From Planctomycetales bacterium (GTDB taxonomy: Bacteria > Planctomycetota > Planctomycetia > Isosphaerales > Isosphaeraceae), in the NCBI GenBank assembly GCA_027435495.1, contig DAHZZC010000565.1:1-5971 (forward strand): a stretch of 5,971 nucleotides of DNA, in the 5' to 3' direction. The notes under the pieces are model-generated. The model saw only the letters and a list, made by a program, of their open reading frames with translations, did not search any database and was not told where the DNA came from. Shown one piece after another: positions 5,301-5,971 of this stretch. Numbering within the stretch: position 1 is the first letter of the stretch; every line of letters starts with the position of its first letter. A program made the position numbers and the translations under genes.

Positions 5301-5971
5301 TCCTGCTGGCAACACCTGGAGGCGGGTTCGTGCCCGAAACGATCAACTACGGCGGCCGGGCGCCGTCGTCGCTGGTCGCGGCTGACTTCAACGGCGACGG
5401 TCGTACCGACATCGCCGTCAGCGACGAGCTGAGCGGGCAGGTCACGGTCCTGCTGAGCCTCGGCGGCGGTGTCTTCGCACCGCCGCAGTCGATGGCGGTT
5501 GGCGCGCCGATCACGATTCTCCGAACCTTCCCCTCGGTGGCGATCCCTGGGACTTACGTCCTCGACGCTCTCAGCTCGCAGTCCACCGATGCCTACATCA
5601 TCCGCTTGAACCTATCTGGGGCACCGACATCTCCGATGGTAGTCCCGCAGGGGGTCGAGCCGATCGGCGCCGTGAATGGCAACTTCAACGGCGACGGAGT
5701 TCCCGACATGGCGATGGTGACGACCGCCGGCGGCCCGGTGGTTGTTCGCCTTGGGTCGATGACCGATCAGGCCCTGCCCCCGCCCAACGCCGCTCCACTG
5801 CCTCAACCGGCGCCGGTGGCGGTCGACTGGGGCGGCACGACCGATGTTTTCACGATCGACCAGCAGGATCGGCTGCTGCTCCGGCAAGGGGAAATCCGCT
5901 CGCCCGGGTCCTTCCAGGCGGCCCAGGTGATTGGCGCGTCGATAGGGGCCAGCTTCCGCGCCATGGTGGCC
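2261..5971 (+). CDS. Giant FG-GAP/VCBS beta-propeller surface protein, 3' end outside window
   Basis: A single frame runs 1,237 codons from the ATG at 2261 to the last base with no stop, so the C-terminus is unseen. Residues 1-26 hold a basic stretch and the motif SIEILESRRCPAP, matching the N-terminal motif of planctomycete extracellular proteins. Residues about 46-135 form a beta-sandwich like the pre-peptidase C-terminal (PPC) domain (RLSLLDGQGHVLIQSE, then PGDYFLMVQS). From residue 150 a 49-residue unit repeats, each with a calcium-loop motif D-x-N/T-G-D/N-G-x-x-D followed by strand LAVA and, later, a VxILLGNGDGTF turn. These are FG-GAP_3/VCBS-type propeller blades as in integrin alpha chains. 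After about residue 1165 a Pro-rich linker leads to another domain (VFTIDQQDRLLLRQG), cut by the edge. The likely role is a calcium-stabilised adhesive or structural surface protein; the ligand is unknown. The start overlaps the TPR stop by four bases. Confidence 0.95.
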   Translation, partial: MRRLRAACRRHLLSIEILESRRCPAPAAGLLAAASNLPIDPNAGVTGALAASGSTALYHVAVDANGLLTALLHPTGTATRLSLLDGQGHVLIQSEATSPTISNDQVALHVVPGDYFLMVQSLGAGGTFQLSTQFVTAVPPSQNLTSIGGAYAVATADLNGDGIPDIIVADFYDNQILVDLGVGDGTFRPPIAIPVGLNPAFVTTADLTGNGIQDIITANLGSNDLTILMGNGDGTFQAPIEVPAGSEPSSVAIGDFVGNGRPDLAVTDLNGGGVQILVNNGNGTFSQGSTIPVGVGLISSVAGDFTGSGRLDLAVADFKGGMLDILQNLGGGSFAVVQRIPTGSLPTSVIAADFDGDGHTELAVACAGDDTVRLYDHQAGGFVPATVLHAPTDPFSLVAADFTGNGRVDLAASSYGAGDVTIFPGNGDGTFATGHTIPVGTSTTGLAAADFNRDGRIDLVAADLISTDVYVLLSNGNGNFQPPAPPSIPSASPNVIAVDLNGDGIPDLIVPDYSANDISILLGRGDGTFRAPILVPTGLGPWGVAAGDFNGNGRIDLAVTNRIGDSISILLGNGDGTFQTGETLSTGIQPTYITAADLNGNGRLDLVESDYISETLTIYYGNGDGTFSNPIHLPTGSQPGNPVVANFGGGAGGRPDIAIAVNQSEVALFVPTGPNSYATPRYFPAGPGANLIAAGDLNGDGIPDLVVADPGSFGPSTVTILLGVGNGTFRDGGTVAVGGTPFSVTLADLNGNGKLDMVTTNLATNSVSVLMGNGDGTFAPAVDLPAGPEPFGAAAVDLTGDGRLDLVVADYAAGGVTVLPNQGGAAFGAPETISASATNVAIITADFTANGRQDLAVANPLHDTVTILLGNGDGTFSTGQTIRVGSAPTGLVAADFNGDGNLDLAITCAGTGQVEVLLGLGDGTFANPVFYKVGGLPQSIVAGDFFGNGQIDLAVADTGSNHVAVLAGLGNGTFAPAVFYPVGVEPVAMVAADLSGNGRLDLVTANRGSGSLTVLLATPGGGFVPETINYGGRAPSSLVAADFNGDGRTDIAVSDELSGQVTVLLSLGGGVFAPPQSMAVGAPITILRTFPSVAIPGTYVLDALSSQSTDAYIIRLNLSGAPTSPMVVPQGVEPIGAVNGNFNGDGVPDMAMVTTAGGPVVVRLGSMTDQALPPPNAAPLPQPAPVAVDWGGTTDVFTIDQQDRLLLRQGEIRSPGSFQAAQVIGASIGASFRAMVA
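2705..5760 (+). repeat. 147-bp coding repeat array (21 positions of an FG-GAP/VCBS blade)
   Basis: The first Asp (or Asn) of the calcium loop falls at residues 157, 206, 255, 304, 353, 401, 450, 499, 548, 597, 646, 696, 748, 797, 846, 895, 944, 993, 1042 and 1141, with an empty position near 1091. Steps are 48-52 residues and nearly all exactly 49. Position 646 is degenerate (NFGGGAGGRPD), 353 ends in Glu rather than Asp, and 1141 starts with Asn. The DNA is well conserved in two boxes per unit: the loop itself and GGCGACGGAACGTTC encoding GDGTF. The first loops of units 1 and 8 (2729-2755 and 3755-3781) are identical over 27 bases. The array is coding throughout. Confidence 0.9.

Noticed and set aside
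2705..5760. CRISPR array or non-coding tandem repeat
   Set aside because: The spacing is a multiple of three, the frame is open throughout, and the conserved boxes encode calcium-loop and GDGTF motifs; repeats and intervals have the wrong sizes for CRISPR.

Overview
The base composition is uniformly G+C-rich. Three signatures point to a member of the Planctomycetota, most likely an Isosphaera/Singulisphaera-type lineage. These are an N-terminal 'LESR'-type motif on a giant surface protein, a pre-peptidase-like domain followed by a long FG-GAP/VCBS repeat array, and a TPR protein of the kind usually found as the C-terminal half of planctomycete Ser/Thr kinases. The lineage is recalled from family knowledge and was not searched.

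Layout: (1) Bases 1-223, minus strand: the N-terminal 74 codons of a VOC (glyoxalase/bleomycin-resistance fold) protein that continues off the left edge. (2) Bases 219-254: a perfect 16-bp inverted repeat around a 4-base centre. It carries, on both strands, a TAGAAT box exactly 6 bases before an ATG, so it looks like a symmetric divergent promoter/operator with leaderless starts. The left ATG starts the VOC gene. The right ATG (250) opens a frame that matches no recognisable gene beyond its first few codons, so a divergent partner (perhaps a regulator) seems to have been lost here. (3) Bases 294-2264, plus strand: a 656-residue TPR protein without the kinase or other head domain that this type of TPR region normally follows. 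(4) Bases 2261-5971, plus strand: an uninterrupted 1,237-codon reading frame, open at the right edge, that starts in a 4-base ATGA overlap with the TPR stop and has a good ribosome-binding site. It encodes a giant, presumably cell-surface, FG-GAP/VCBS beta-propeller protein and is the dominant feature of the window.

The TPR gene and the giant gene form a translationally coupled pair with no terminator between them. The 49-residue (147-bp) repeat of the giant protein runs for 21 register positions, which fits three consecutive seven-bladed propellers. No RNA gene, insertion sequence, CRISPR array or terminator was seen, and no stretch over 300 bases lacks a gene.
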